Positions 56,503 through 64,000 of a DNA stretch of 64,000 nt are shown in pieces. Made by a program: the position numbers and the translations under genes. This DNA is from Homoserinibacter sp. GY 40078 (GTDB lineage Bacteria > Actinomycetota > Actinomycetes > Actinomycetales > Microbacteriaceae): assembly GCF_008017545.1 (NCBI RefSeq), contig NZ_VRTZ01000001.1, forward strand, positions 1,735,908 to 1,799,907, read 5' to 3'. Each line of letters begins with the position of its first letter. The stretch's first letter is position 1. Under the pieces are notes generated by a model. It worked only from the letters and a program-made list of their open reading frames with translations, did no database searches and was not told the DNA's origin.

Positions 56503-57216
56503 TCACCACGGCACGTCGCCGTCGCGATCGCGGTAGCGGCCGGTGAGGTCCCGGTCCTCGCCGATCGCGAAGCGGATGATCGCGTCGGTGCCGTCCGTGA
56601 CCGAGTGACCCATGCCGCCCGTGAACTTGGTCGCCGTCAGCCCCGGATCGGCGGCGTTGATCCGGACGCGGGGAAGCAGACGGGCGTAGCGCACGGTCAG
56701 CATGTTGATCGCAGCCTTCGAGGCTGCGTAGAACGGGTTGCCGACCCGTGACTCGATCGTGGAGCGGTCGTGGAACCTCGCCAGCGAGCCGAGGCCACTG
56801 GTCACGTTGACGATGCGCGGCTCCTCGGCGCGCTCCAACAGAGGCAGGAATCCGTGGATGACGCGGACGTAGCCGACCACGTTGGTCGCCAGCACCTGTT
56901 CGATTCCGGCGGCGGTGAGGTCGTGGACGTCGCCTTGCGGGCCGGTGATGCCGGCGTTGTTGATGAGGATGTCGAGGTGCCCGGCTTCGGCCTCCACGTG
57001 GGCGGCTGCCGCTTCGACCGACTCGTCGGAGGTGACTTCGAGCGGAACGAATCGCGTACCGATCTCCTGCGCCGCGGCGGTGCCGCGCTCGGGGTTGCGG
57101 GCGCCGACATACACGGTGCAGCCGGCCTCCACGAGGCGTCGGGCGGTCTCGAGTCCGATGCCCTGGCTCGCTCCGGTGACCAGCGCCACCGGAGCCGGTT
57201 CGCTGGATGATGCCAT
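56503..57216 (-). CDS. Short-chain dehydrogenase/reductase
   Basis: A 237-residue classical SDR. Coenzyme motif VALVTGASQGIGLETARRL, the NNAG motif in ILINNAGITGP, Ser in NVTSGLGSLARF and the catalytic Tyr-x3-Lys in FYAASKAAINM. NADP preference is suggested by the Arg in VGARNPERG. ATG at 57216 has GGAAGGAG 8 nt upstream; an upstream start would add an implausible Arg/Ser/Pro-rich leader. It is divergent from the XRE regulator with 124 bp between. Confidence 0.9.
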   Translation of the reverse strand: MASSSEPAPVALVTGASQGIGLETARRLVEAGCTVYVGARNPERGTAAAQEIGTRFVPLEVTSDESVEAAAAHVEAEAGHLDILINNAGITGPQGDVHDLTAAGIEQVLATNVVGYVRVIHGFLPLLERAEEPRIVNVTSGLGSLARFHDRSTIESRVGNPFYAASKAAINMLTVRYARLLPRVRINAADPGLTATKFTGGMGHSVTDGTDAIIRFAIGEDRDLTGRYRDRDGDVPW

Positions 57217-57340
57217 GCAAAGCTCCTTCCGGTCCGGGACCGATTCCCGGGCCGAAAGCAACTCTGCGTTCCGCGGTGCGCGACCGCGTGGCCCAGCCTG
57301 TGCCACCCTCACCAGGCTGTAGGAGAGGACACTGGAGGGC

Positions 57341-58180
57341 ATGGAAGTCCTTCCTGAACTCGGCCCGCTGCTGCGCACGTGGCGCGGGCGACTGCAGCCG
57401 GCCGATGTCGGCTCGCCCTTCGGGTTCACCTCCACGCGGACCCCCGGGCTGCGACGAGAAGAGGTCGCCTGGCTCGCCGGTGTCTCCCCGGACTACGTCA
57501 AACGCCTCGAACAGGGCCGCGCACACCCCACCGCCGGTGTCGTGTACGCCCTCGCGCGTGCCTTGCGGCTCTCCGAGGCGGAGACTGCGAGCGCACTGCG
57601 TCTGGCCGGGCACGCGAGCGACCTGCGGGCGCTGATGCCGCGCCGGATCACTCCGAGCGTGCGGCGCCTCCTCGACCGGTTCCCCGACACCCCGGTGGCC
57701 GTGTTCGACGCTGCCTGGACCCGCCTGGACCAGAACCCGATGTGGAGCGCGCTGACAGGCGACCGTCGTGGCCGCGGCGAACGGGACGACAACCTCGTCT
57801 GGCGCATCTTCATGGGCGATCCGGGGCGGGTCCGCCACCCGCAGCCCGACCAGTACCGGGCATCGATAGTCGCCGACCTGCACCGAGTCCACACCCGCTA
57901 CCCGAACGACTCCGATCTCGCCTCTCTGGTCAGCACGCTGCGACAGCGCAGCGACCAGTTCGCACGCCTCTGGGACACCTCCGCCCTCGGCGAGCATGGC
58001 AACGAACGCAAGACCATCGACCACCCCGAACTCGGACCCATCGAACTCGACTGCGACATCGTCACCGTCCAAGGAGCCGAGCTGCGGCTGATCATCTTCA
58101 CCGCCGAACCCGGCACCACCGCAGCCGAACAGCTCCGGCTGCTCGATGTCATCGGCACCGAGCGCGTCGTCAGCCCCTGA
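57341..58180 (+). CDS. XRE-family regulator with MmyB-like ligand-binding domain
   Basis: A 279-residue transcription factor. The helix-turn-helix (about 30-85) has TPGLRREEVAWLAGVSPDYVKRLEQGRAHP, and the C-terminal domain (about 110-270) is MmyB-like, thought to bind fatty acids or small hydrophobic molecules, with AVFDAAWTRLDQNPMWSALTGD and NDSDLASLVSTLRQRSDQFARLW. Regulators of this group commonly control an adjacent, divergent SDR gene, as here, so autoregulation and repression of the SDR-NmrA pair are expected. Confidence 0.9.
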   Translation: MEVLPELGPLLRTWRGRLQPADVGSPFGFTSTRTPGLRREEVAWLAGVSPDYVKRLEQGRAHPTAGVVYALARALRLSEAETASALRLAGHASDLRALMPRRITPSVRRLLDRFPDTPVAVFDAAWTRLDQNPMWSALTGDRRGRGERDDNLVWRIFMGDPGRVRHPQPDQYRASIVADLHRVHTRYPNDSDLASLVSTLRQRSDQFARLWDTSALGEHGNERKTIDHPELGPIELDCDIVTVQGAELRLIIFTAEPGTTAAEQLRLLDVIGTERVVSP

Positions 58181-58228
58181 ATGCGCGGTTGAGGTCGAAC
58201 GGGCTCTCACCGCTCCTGAGGGTCATCG

Positions 58229-58640
58229 TGGCGGCTGAATGTGCTCTTCGGCCTCGCGATGGACTATCAGCTCTTCACGGCATCCGGGATGCGCGAGGAG
58301 TACGTGCATGGGGCCGAAGCGCGACTCGCCATTCGCCGGGGCCTGCACGCGGGGCGCTCGGTGGTCACGGTGGCGGCGCTGATCATGGCGGCGGTGTTCG
58401 CCGGATTCACCTTCAGCCCGGACTCGATGGTGGCCCCTCTGGGGGTCGGCCTCGCCCCCGGCGTCCTTCTCGACGCTTTCATCGTGCGGCTGCTTCTCGT
58501 TCGCGCGCTCTTGCACCTGTGCGGTTCCGCCGCATGGTGGCTACCGCGCTGGCTCGACCGCATCCTGCCCGATATCGACGTCGAGGGCGTCGCGCTCGAA
58601 CGCCGGGGAGTCGCGGCGGTCGCGCAGCGATCGCCCCGTC
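58229..58640 (+). pseudogene. MMPL/RND transporter, C-terminal remnant
   Basis: Only the last ~125 residues of an MMPL-type RND protein are present: LNVLFGLAMDYQLFTASGMREEYVHG (the family's FG-x-x-MDY-x-x-F motif), GLHAGRSVVTVAALIMAAVFAG, APLGVGLAPGVLLDAFIVR and PRWLDRILPDIDVEG. Full proteins have 700-1000 residues. The frame is closed by a TGA at 58217-58219 and no start is seen; downstream it runs without stop into the antisense of the next gene. A truncation scar near an island-like region. Confidence 0.8.
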
Positions 58641-59442
58641 AGCCTCGCGCTCGCGGAATCACGAGCGGCGTCCCGGTCTCCGGATCCTCCAGCACCCGGC
58701 ACGGCAGGTCGAAGACGGACTCGACGGTCTCGGCCGTCAGGGCAACATTCGGCGGACCCTCGACGACGATCTTCCCGTCGCGCATCGCGATGAGCCGATC
58801 GGCGTATCGGGCGGCGTGATTGAGGTCGTGCAGCACGGCGACGATCGTCCGACCCTGCTCGCGATTGACCAGGCGGAGCAACTCGAGCGCCTCGATCTGG
58901 TGCGCGATGTCGAGAAACGTGGTCGGTTCGTCCAACAGCAGGGTCCGGGTGTCTTGGGCGAGCGCCATGGCGAGCCAGACGCGCTGGCGCTGGCCTCCGG
59001 AGAGCGTGTCGACATCACGGGTGGCCAGGTCCGTCACGCTCGTCTGCTCCATCGCGAGGCGGACGGCCTGCTCGTCTCGATCCGTCCACGGTGCGAATGC
59101 GGGGCGGTGCGGGTGGCGGCCTCGGGCGACGAGGTCGACCACGCGCATCCCCTCGGGTGCCGAGTTGCTCTGGGACAGGAGCCCCAGCTCGCGGGCGAGT
59201 TCCCGCGCGCCGCGGGTGCGGATGTCATGGCCGTGCAGCACGATCTCGCCGGATGTCGGGCGTACGAGGCGCGCGATCGCTCGCAGCAGAGTCGACTTGC
59301 CGCATCCATTCGGCCCCACGATCGCGACGAACTCTCCCGCACGGATGTCGAGCGTCAGCGCGTCGACGACGGGCCGGTCGCGCTGGTAGGCGATCGCGAC
59401 GTCGCGAAGAGCGAGCGCGGGAGGTTCCTGTGGCCCGGTCAC
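58639..59442 (-). CDS. Iron-siderophore ABC transporter ATP-binding protein (FecE/FepC type)
   Basis: A 267-residue ATPase: Walker A IVGPNGCGKSTLLRAI, Q-loop LGLLSQSNSAPEGM, signature LSGGQRQRVWLAMALAQ, Walker B LLLDEPTTFLDI and H-loop VLHDLNHAARYAD. The PTTFLDI form of Walker B and RGRHPHR are typical of ferric-siderophore/FepC-type ATPases. It is the last gene of the iron operon and overlaps the siderophore-interacting gene by 4 bp. Confidence 0.92.
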   Translation of the reverse strand: MTGPQEPPALALRDVAIAYQRDRPVVDALTLDIRAGEFVAIVGPNGCGKSTLLRAIARLVRPTSGEIVLHGHDIRTRGARELARELGLLSQSNSAPEGMRVVDLVARGRHPHRPAFAPWTDRDEQAVRLAMEQTSVTDLATRDVDTLSGGQRQRVWLAMALAQDTRTLLLDEPTTFLDIAHQIEALELLRLVNREQGRTIVAVLHDLNHAARYADRLIAMRDGKIVVEGPPNVALTAETVESVFDLPCRVLEDPETGTPLVIPRARG

Positions 59443-60260
59443 AGCAGCCCCTGCTGCGCGTAGAGTTCCTCGGCGCGGTCGGTCTGGGTTTCGTCGTCCT
59501 CGTCGGAGGAGTAGACGTCGGCGAGACGGCGGTGGAACGCCTCGCCGGCGGCCTCATAGCGCGCGAGCCATCGCTCGCGATCGCGGCGCCAGTAGCCCAT
59601 CGTCATCCACCGATGCGTCGGCCACGTCAGCTCGCGGCGCAGGTGGTGCCGCACGCGGCGCATGTCGCTGGCCTCGCCCGCGAACCACAGGTAGCCGGGC
59701 AGCGTGGTCTCGGTGAGCGCGAGTGTTTCGGGTACGAGCTGATCGGCATCCACCCAGCGCAGGGTGTCGCCTGCGCGTAGCGGCAGCTCCTGCCGGTCGG
59801 CGGGGTCCTCCACCGAGATCACGACGTGGATCGGCGGCGCGGCCCGCGCGGTCCGTTCCTCGAGGATTCGCCCGATCGCCGGGAGCGCGGTCGCGTCGCC
59901 GGACAGCGCGATCCACGTCGCATCCTCCGGCGGCGCGTAGTGCCCCCGCGGCTGATCGAATGCGACCTGGTCGCCGATGGCGGCCCGTGCCGCCCATTCG
60001 GTCGCAGGGCCCTCACCGTGCAGCATCAGGTCGATGTCCAGCTCGCCGGCTTCGGCGCGCCACGCGCGGGCCGTGTAGTACCGATGGACGGGCTCGCCGC
60101 TCGGGACGGGCACCGAGATGGCGAAGAACTCGTCGGCGCGGATACCGAGAGTCGGCGCCTCGTCACCGATGCGGATGTCGCCGATCGTGACGCGGACCAT
60201 GTGCGGCGTGATCTCGCGTCGCGCGATGACTCGGCCGCTGTGCCGAATGTGTGCGGTCAT
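59439..60260 (-). CDS. Siderophore-interacting protein (FAD-dependent ferric reductase)
   Basis: A 273-residue SIP/ViuB-family flavoprotein that reduces ferric siderophores in the cytoplasm to free iron. The FAD-binding domain includes HRYYTARAWRAEAGELDIDLMLHGEGPATEWA, and the C-terminal domain holds WIALSGDATALPAIGRIL and LWFAGEASDMRRVRHHLRREL with the conserved W-x-x-GYWRRD segment (MTMGYWRRDRE). Its place between permease and ATPase genes fits uptake followed by reduction. Confidence 0.92.
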   Translation of the reverse strand: MTAHIRHSGRVIARREITPHMVRVTIGDIRIGDEAPTLGIRADEFFAISVPVPSGEPVHRYYTARAWRAEAGELDIDLMLHGEGPATEWAARAAIGDQVAFDQPRGHYAPPEDATWIALSGDATALPAIGRILEERTARAAPPIHVVISVEDPADRQELPLRAGDTLRWVDADQLVPETLALTETTLPGYLWFAGEASDMRRVRHHLRRELTWPTHRWMTMGYWRRDRERWLARYEAAGEAFHRRLADVYSSDEDDETQTDRAEELYAQQGLL

Positions 60261-61279
60261 CGGGTCGTCCTTTCTCGCGCGGACAGCAGCCACGCCAGGT
60301 AGATGCCGCCGAGGATGACGGTGACCAGCCCCGTCGGCAGGATGGTGGGAGCGAGCAGCCTCGACGCCGCGAGGTCGCTGAGGCTCAGCAGCACCGACCC
60401 GGTCGCCGCGGACGCCGCGAGCGGGATCGTGCCGGTGCGCCACGCGCGCCTCGCGATCTGCGGCGCGGCGAGTGCGATGAATCCGATCGGGCCGGCGATC
60501 GCCGTCGCGATCGAGACGAGCGCAACGGCGATCGCCATCGCGCCCCACCTCGTCGCGTGGGGGCGGGTCCCCAGTGTCGCCGCACGATCGTCGCCGAACT
60601 CGTAGGCAGCCAGTGCGGGGGCGAGCCCTCGGATCGCCGCCCCGGCGATCAGGACGGCGATGACGCTGGGGGCGACCCAGATCCCGTCGACGCCGTTGAG
60701 TGAGCCGGTGGCCCAGATCGCTGCGGCGCGCGCGACCAGGTCGTCCGAGCGCAGGACGATGACCGTGTTGACGGCGGCGAGGATCGCGGTGACTCCGATG
60801 CCGGTGACGACGAGCACGAATCCACTCGCTCCGGATCGGCTGCTGAGCGCGAACACCGCGACGGTGGCGGCGAGTCCGCCCAGAACGGCGCTTCCGGTGA
60901 GAGTGGCGACGCTGACGGTCCCCGCACTCATGGCGAGGAGGACACCGGTGAACGCTCCCGTCGACATGCCGAGGATGTCGGGGCTGCCCAGGGGGTTCCG
61001 GGTGACGATCTGGAACAGCGCCCCCGAGAGGGCGAGCATTGCCCCGACGGTGATGCCGAGCACGGCGCGGGGCAGGCGCCACTCGCGCACGACCATGACG
61101 ATTCCGGGGTCGCCCTCGCCCGAGAGTGCGCGGATTGCATCACCGAGGTCGATGGCGAGGTCGCCCGTGGTGAGGGTGGCGAATGCGGCGACCGCGAGCA
61201 GCGCGCCTGCCACGGTCCATGCCAGTGCGCGCCGGCGCCGCAGCGTCGGGTCCAGGCGCGTCAGTGTCCGGGCCGTCAT
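60257..61279 (-). CDS. Iron-siderophore ABC transporter permease (FecD/FepG type)
   Basis: A 340-residue FecCD-family permease with about ten membrane helices. Segments EWRLPRAVLGITVGAMLALSGALFQIVTRNPLGSPDILG and GPIGFIALAAPQIAR are hallmarks; the latter contacts the ATPase. ATG at 61279 overlaps the stop of the paired permease. Forms a heterodimer with it. Confidence 0.92.
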   Translation of the reverse strand: MTARTLTRLDPTLRRRRALAWTVAGALLAVAAFATLTTGDLAIDLGDAIRALSGEGDPGIVMVVREWRLPRAVLGITVGAMLALSGALFQIVTRNPLGSPDILGMSTGAFTGVLLAMSAGTVSVATLTGSAVLGGLAATVAVFALSSRSGASGFVLVVTGIGVTAILAAVNTVIVLRSDDLVARAAAIWATGSLNGVDGIWVAPSVIAVLIAGAAIRGLAPALAAYEFGDDRAATLGTRPHATRWGAMAIAVALVSIATAIAGPIGFIALAAPQIARRAWRTGTIPLAASAATGSVLLSLSDLAASRLLAPTILPTGLVTVILGGIYLAWLLSARERTTR

Positions 61280-62304
61280 CGGGGTGACCTCCGGCGCTGC
61301 GTGAGGACCATCAGCATCGGCGCCCCGAGGAACGCCGTGACGACCCCGAGCGGCAGTTCGCGCGGGGCGATCACGGTCCGTGCCAGCAGATCCGCGCCGA
61401 GGATGAGCACGGGACCGCCGAGCAGGCTGTACAGCAGAGCGCGGGGCTGGTCGGCTCCCGTGAACCGGCGAAGGGCGTGGGGGACGAGGAGGCCGACGAA
61501 GGCGACCGGGCCGACTGCTGCGGTTGCGGTGCCGCAGAGCACCACGATGGCGAGGAACCCGACGAGACGCACGCGGGGCCCCCGCGCGCCGAGGCCGTGC
61601 GCGGCTTCCTCGCCGAGCACGAGCAGGTTGAGGCCGCGCCCGTTGCCGAACGCGATCGCCGCACCTGCCGTGATAACGCCGAGGACGAGGAGCGCGGTCG
61701 GGGCGTCGCGGGCCGCGAGCGAACCGGACTCCCACACGCGGATCCGCACGTAGTCCGCGGGGTCGAGGAGGCTCAGCGCCTGGGTGAATCCCGACAGCAC
61801 GGCGGCGACGGCGACGCCCGCGACGACGAGGCGGGCGACGGAGGCGTCGCGGCGTGCGGTGCCGATGAGCGCGACGACGATGCTGGCGGCAGCGGCTCCC
61901 GCGAAGCCGAACCAGAGTGTCTGGCCGAAGTCCTGCAGGTCGAGGATGACGAACGCGACGGCCACGGCGAACGACGCCCCGGCGTTGACGCCCAGGATTC
62001 CCGGATCAGCGAGCGGGTTGCGGGTGAGTGCCTGCATGACGACCCCGGCGACGGCGAGCGCGCCACCGACGGCGATCGCGAGGATCGCCCGGGGGAGACG
62101 GAGCGTGTGAACGACGATCGAGGTCTGCGATCCGTCGGGCGAGAACAGGAGTGACAGCGCTTCGAGCGGCGAGAGCGGGGGAGTGCCGATGCACAGCGTC
62201 GCGATCGCGAGCACGACGATGAGGCCGATCCCGATCGGCACGAGGAGCAGGGAGGAGGGCCGTCGCGGTGTGCGACGGCCCTCCGGACGGATCGTTGGGA
62301 TCAT
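61276..62304 (-). CDS. Iron-siderophore ABC transporter permease (FecC/FepD type)
   Basis: A 342-residue FecCD-family permease with about ten helices. It has TLRLPRAILAIAVGGALAVAGVVMQALTRNPLADPGILGVNAGAS and GPVAFVGLLVPHALR, the family motifs for the channel and coupling loop. Its ATG at 62304 overlaps the fecB-like stop by ATGA and its own stop overlaps the next permease. Confidence 0.92.
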   Translation of the reverse strand: MIPTIRPEGRRTPRRPSSLLLVPIGIGLIVVLAIATLCIGTPPLSPLEALSLLFSPDGSQTSIVVHTLRLPRAILAIAVGGALAVAGVVMQALTRNPLADPGILGVNAGASFAVAVAFVILDLQDFGQTLWFGFAGAAAASIVVALIGTARRDASVARLVVAGVAVAAVLSGFTQALSLLDPADYVRIRVWESGSLAARDAPTALLVLGVITAGAAIAFGNGRGLNLLVLGEEAAHGLGARGPRVRLVGFLAIVVLCGTATAAVGPVAFVGLLVPHALRRFTGADQPRALLYSLLGGPVLILGADLLARTVIAPRELPLGVVTAFLGAPMLMVLTQRRRSPR

Positions 62305-63281
62305 TCGCTCAGCGGCTGCAGAACCTTCTCGGTGAGCTCGTTGATCCAGTCCTGCGCCGTCTCGTAGTCGGTGACCGAGGTCGTGAGGCCGTAGACGGCT
62401 CCGGATTCGGCGACGGGGAGGCTCTGGAACAGTTCGGAGTCGATGATCTCCTGAATGCCCTCGAAGATCTCCCCATCCGTCGAGGCGAACGTCAGCGCCT
62501 GGGTCACCCCGTCGAACACGACCGGGATCTGATCGAGGGGCAGCGACACGTAGCCGCTTCCCTCGGTGTCCTCGATCTGCGCGCCGGCTCCGTAGTTGAG
62601 GCCCATCTCGGTGACGACGAGGTTGCCGGTCGCGCCGGTGGGCAGCTGGACGGAGAACTGACCGGCTTCGTTGCCGAACGAGAAGTTGATCCACACGTTC
62701 TGTTCGATCACCTCGCGGTACTGCTCCTTGGTCGCGTCGCGGAGCTCCTCGTAGGCGGCCTTGCTCGCCTCCCAGACGTCGGTCGTGCCGGTGGCTTCGG
62801 CCGCCTGCTCGGTCAGCGACTGCCAGTCTCCGCGGTCGTCGCCTCCCAGGATGACGGTCGGCGCGATCGAGCTCAGGCGCTCGAAGGCGGCTTCGTCGAC
62901 CTCGTAGGCGTCGCCGATGATCAGCTCGGGCGTGGTCGCCGCGAGCGCTTCGAAGTTGATCTCGCCATACGTGCCGATCACCGCGGCATCGGCGATGAAG
63001 TCCTGCTGCGCCTGCGTGTAGCTGTCGAGCCACTGCGAGTAGTCGATCGTCGCGATCGGCTGGATGTCGAGGGACATGAGCTGCCAGGGCGTGTCGTAGG
63101 AGACGGCAGCGACGCGATCCGGGTCGCTGGGGACCTCGATATCGCCGTACACCGTCTCGACCGTGAATGTGTCGGATGCGGCGGGCGACACGTCGCTCGT
63201 GTCTGACGTGCAGGCGCTCAGCGCGGCTGTGGTGACGACCGCGATCAGCGCGATGGCGCCGGTTCGACGAAGTAGGGACAC
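62301..63281 (-). CDS. Iron-siderophore ABC transporter substrate-binding lipoprotein (FecB type)
   Basis: A 326-residue lipoprotein: signal peptide MSLLRRTGAIALIAVVTTAA ending in lipobox ALSACTS (Cys about 24). The mature protein is a FecB/PeriBP-like bilobed binder with VYGDIEVPSDPDRVAAVSYD, INFEALAATTPELIIGDAY and IAPTVILGG. The start is GTG at 63281, with GAGGAG a few bases upstream. It is the first gene of the operon, directly behind a DtxR-type iron box, so it should be induced on iron starvation. Confidence 0.92.
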   Translation of the reverse strand: MSLLRRTGAIALIAVVTTAALSACTSDTSDVSPAASDTFTVETVYGDIEVPSDPDRVAAVSYDTPWQLMSLDIQPIATIDYSQWLDSYTQAQQDFIADAAVIGTYGEINFEALAATTPELIIGDAYEVDEAAFERLSSIAPTVILGGDDRGDWQSLTEQAAEATGTTDVWEASKAAYEELRDATKEQYREVIEQNVWINFSFGNEAGQFSVQLPTGATGNLVVTEMGLNYGAGAQIEDTEGSGYVSLPLDQIPVVFDGVTQALTFASTDGEIFEGIQEIIDSELFQSLPVAESGAVYGLTTSVTDYETAQDWINELTEKVLQPLSE

Positions 63282-63298
63282 ACGTGCTCCTCGAATGG

Positions 63299-63317
63299 TT
63301 AGGTAAGGGTTACCTAA
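63299..63317 (-). promoter_or_regulatory. DtxR/IdeR iron box
   Basis: TTAGGTAAGGGTTACCTAA, a 19-bp palindrome very close to the DtxR/IdeR consensus TTAGGTTAGGCTAACCTAA, lying 18 bp before the fecB-like start. Repression by a DtxR family protein with Fe2+ is expected; the same site could also affect the AraC gene on the other side. Confidence 0.9.
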
Positions 63318-63387
63318 TTATCCAGAAGTTTCAGGCCGATCTCGTGTCGAGACCTGCGCAGATCCGTCCGCTTCGTTCGCGAATCGG

Positions 63388-64000
63388 TCAGCTGGCGTGG
63401 ATGCCGCGTGCGAACTCGCGCGGAGAGGTACCGGTTTCCCGTCGAAATGCCGTCGCGAACGCGGACGGTGAGTCGAAGCCCACGATCCGCGAAACGGATG
63501 CGACGGAGTGGCCGAGAAGCAGCTCGGCCATGGCTGCTTGAACGCGCAGCCGCGTGCGCCACGCCGAGAACGACAGACCCGTCTCGACCCCGAACCGCCG
63601 GGTGAAGGTGCGGACGCTCACTGAGCAGTCGGAGGCCCACTGCTCGACCGTGCGCGGATCGCCCGGAGCCTGCGCGAGCTCGAGAGTGACCTGCCGCAGC
63701 CAGTGAGTCGTCGGCTGAGGCAGCCCGTCGTCGGCGCGGGCGTCGAGCGACAGGAGGTCGAGCGCGAACGACTCCGCCCGCTGCCGCGGTTCGGGTCGTT
63801 CCTCGACTTCAAGGTGGCTCAACACGGCGTCCAGAAGTGGCGACGTTGTGAGGACCGTGGGCTGCTGCAGCGCCCCCGGGAGCACGGTCGTGGCGAACCA
63901 AGTGCACCGCATCCCGTTGCCCGGCTTGGCGCGCACAGCGTGCGGGCACCCCGCGGGGATCCAGATGGCCGCTCCGCGTGGCAGCACGTGCACGCGCGTC
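63388..64000 (-). CDS. AraC-family transcriptional regulator (partial, runs off window)
   Basis: At least 204 residues with the N-terminus outside the window. A cupin-like sensor (LPRGAAIWIPAGCPHAVRA) is followed by a C-terminal double helix-turn-helix: VEQWASDCSVSVRTFTRRFGVETGLSFSAWRTRLR and AMAELLLGHSVASVSRIVGFDSPSAFATAFRRETGTSPREF. It reads leftwards towards the iron operon, with the iron box between, and is a likely siderophore-responsive activator of uptake; that role is inferred. A GTG at 63993 could be an internal start. Confidence 0.88.
   Translation of the reverse strand, partial: TRVHVLPRGAAIWIPAGCPHAVRAKPGNGMRCTWFATTVLPGALQQPTVLTTSPLLDAVLSHLEVEERPEPRQRAESFALDLLSLDARADDGLPQPTTHWLRQVTLELAQAPGDPRTVEQWASDCSVSVRTFTRRFGVETGLSFSAWRTRLRVQAAMAELLLGHSVASVSRIVGFDSPSAFATAFRRETGTSPREFARGIHAS

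Overview
The window is a high-GC actinobacterial chromosome segment. Gene order, the 16S/23S sequences and family-specific neighbours (SseB-like and proline-rich membrane proteins, 16S-23S spacer without tRNAs) point to Microbacteriaceae, probably Microbacterium or a close relative; the genus is an inference, not a measurement. From 1 to about 41 kb it follows the conserved actinobacterial backbone known from Mycobacterium tuberculosis (infC-rpmI-rplT-tsnR-pheST-argCJBDF-argH-mpg-tyrS-TPR/HAD/tlyA/nadK/recN-pyrG-nudix-xerD-parA-scpAB-rluB-cmk-der). From 41 kb to the end it is accessory or variable.

Layout. 1-3 kb: end of priA, an sseB-like gene, a DUF1844 gene (reverse), then infC-rpmI-rplT with a structured leader and a probable AUC start on infC. 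3-7.5 kb: tsnR-like methyltransferase and pheST. 7.5-16.4 kb: arginine biosynthesis (argC-J-B-D-F, a co-translated membrane acyltransferase-like gene, a convergent proline-rich membrane protein, argH). The operon begins with an unannotated 27-codon arginine-rich leader peptide; argR and argG are not at their usual place between argF and argH. 16.4-19.6 kb: mpg, a SatD-like regulator with its membrane partner under three evenly spaced dyads, and tyrS. 19.6-25.5 kb: one rRNA operon (16S-23S-5S), placed inside the otherwise conserved tyrS-TPR block. 25.5-41.2 kb: TPR protein, HAD phosphatase, tlyA, NAD kinase, recN, pyrG, NUDIX, xerD, parA, scpAB, rluB, prephenate dehydrogenase, cmk and der.

41-64 kb: a 124-bp tandem repeat that copies the end of der; a two-gene envelope/glycan unit (phosphodiester glycosidase plus a rare glycosyltransferase-GtrA-CotH fusion); ldh; a HhH-GPD repair protein; a short UvrA-type ABC protein; a four-gene NMT1/SsuABC-type importer behind a good GlnR-type box; a DUF222-HNH protein; apt; tRNA-Pro(GGG) with a tandem duplication of its 3' end that looks like attachment-site scars; an NmrA/SDR/XRE module; an MMPL remnant; and a DtxR-box-controlled siderophore uptake operon (fecBCD-like, siderophore-interacting protein, fecE-like) beside a divergently placed AraC regulator that runs off the window.

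A recurring regulatory theme is leaderless transcription: at least nine genes have a TAnnnT-like -10 hexamer exactly 6-8 nt before the start codon and no Shine-Dalgarno sequence. Best candidates for something undescribed: the leaderless arginine leader peptide, the SatD operator triplet, the GT2-GtrA-CotH fusion, and the tRNA-Pro and der tail duplications.
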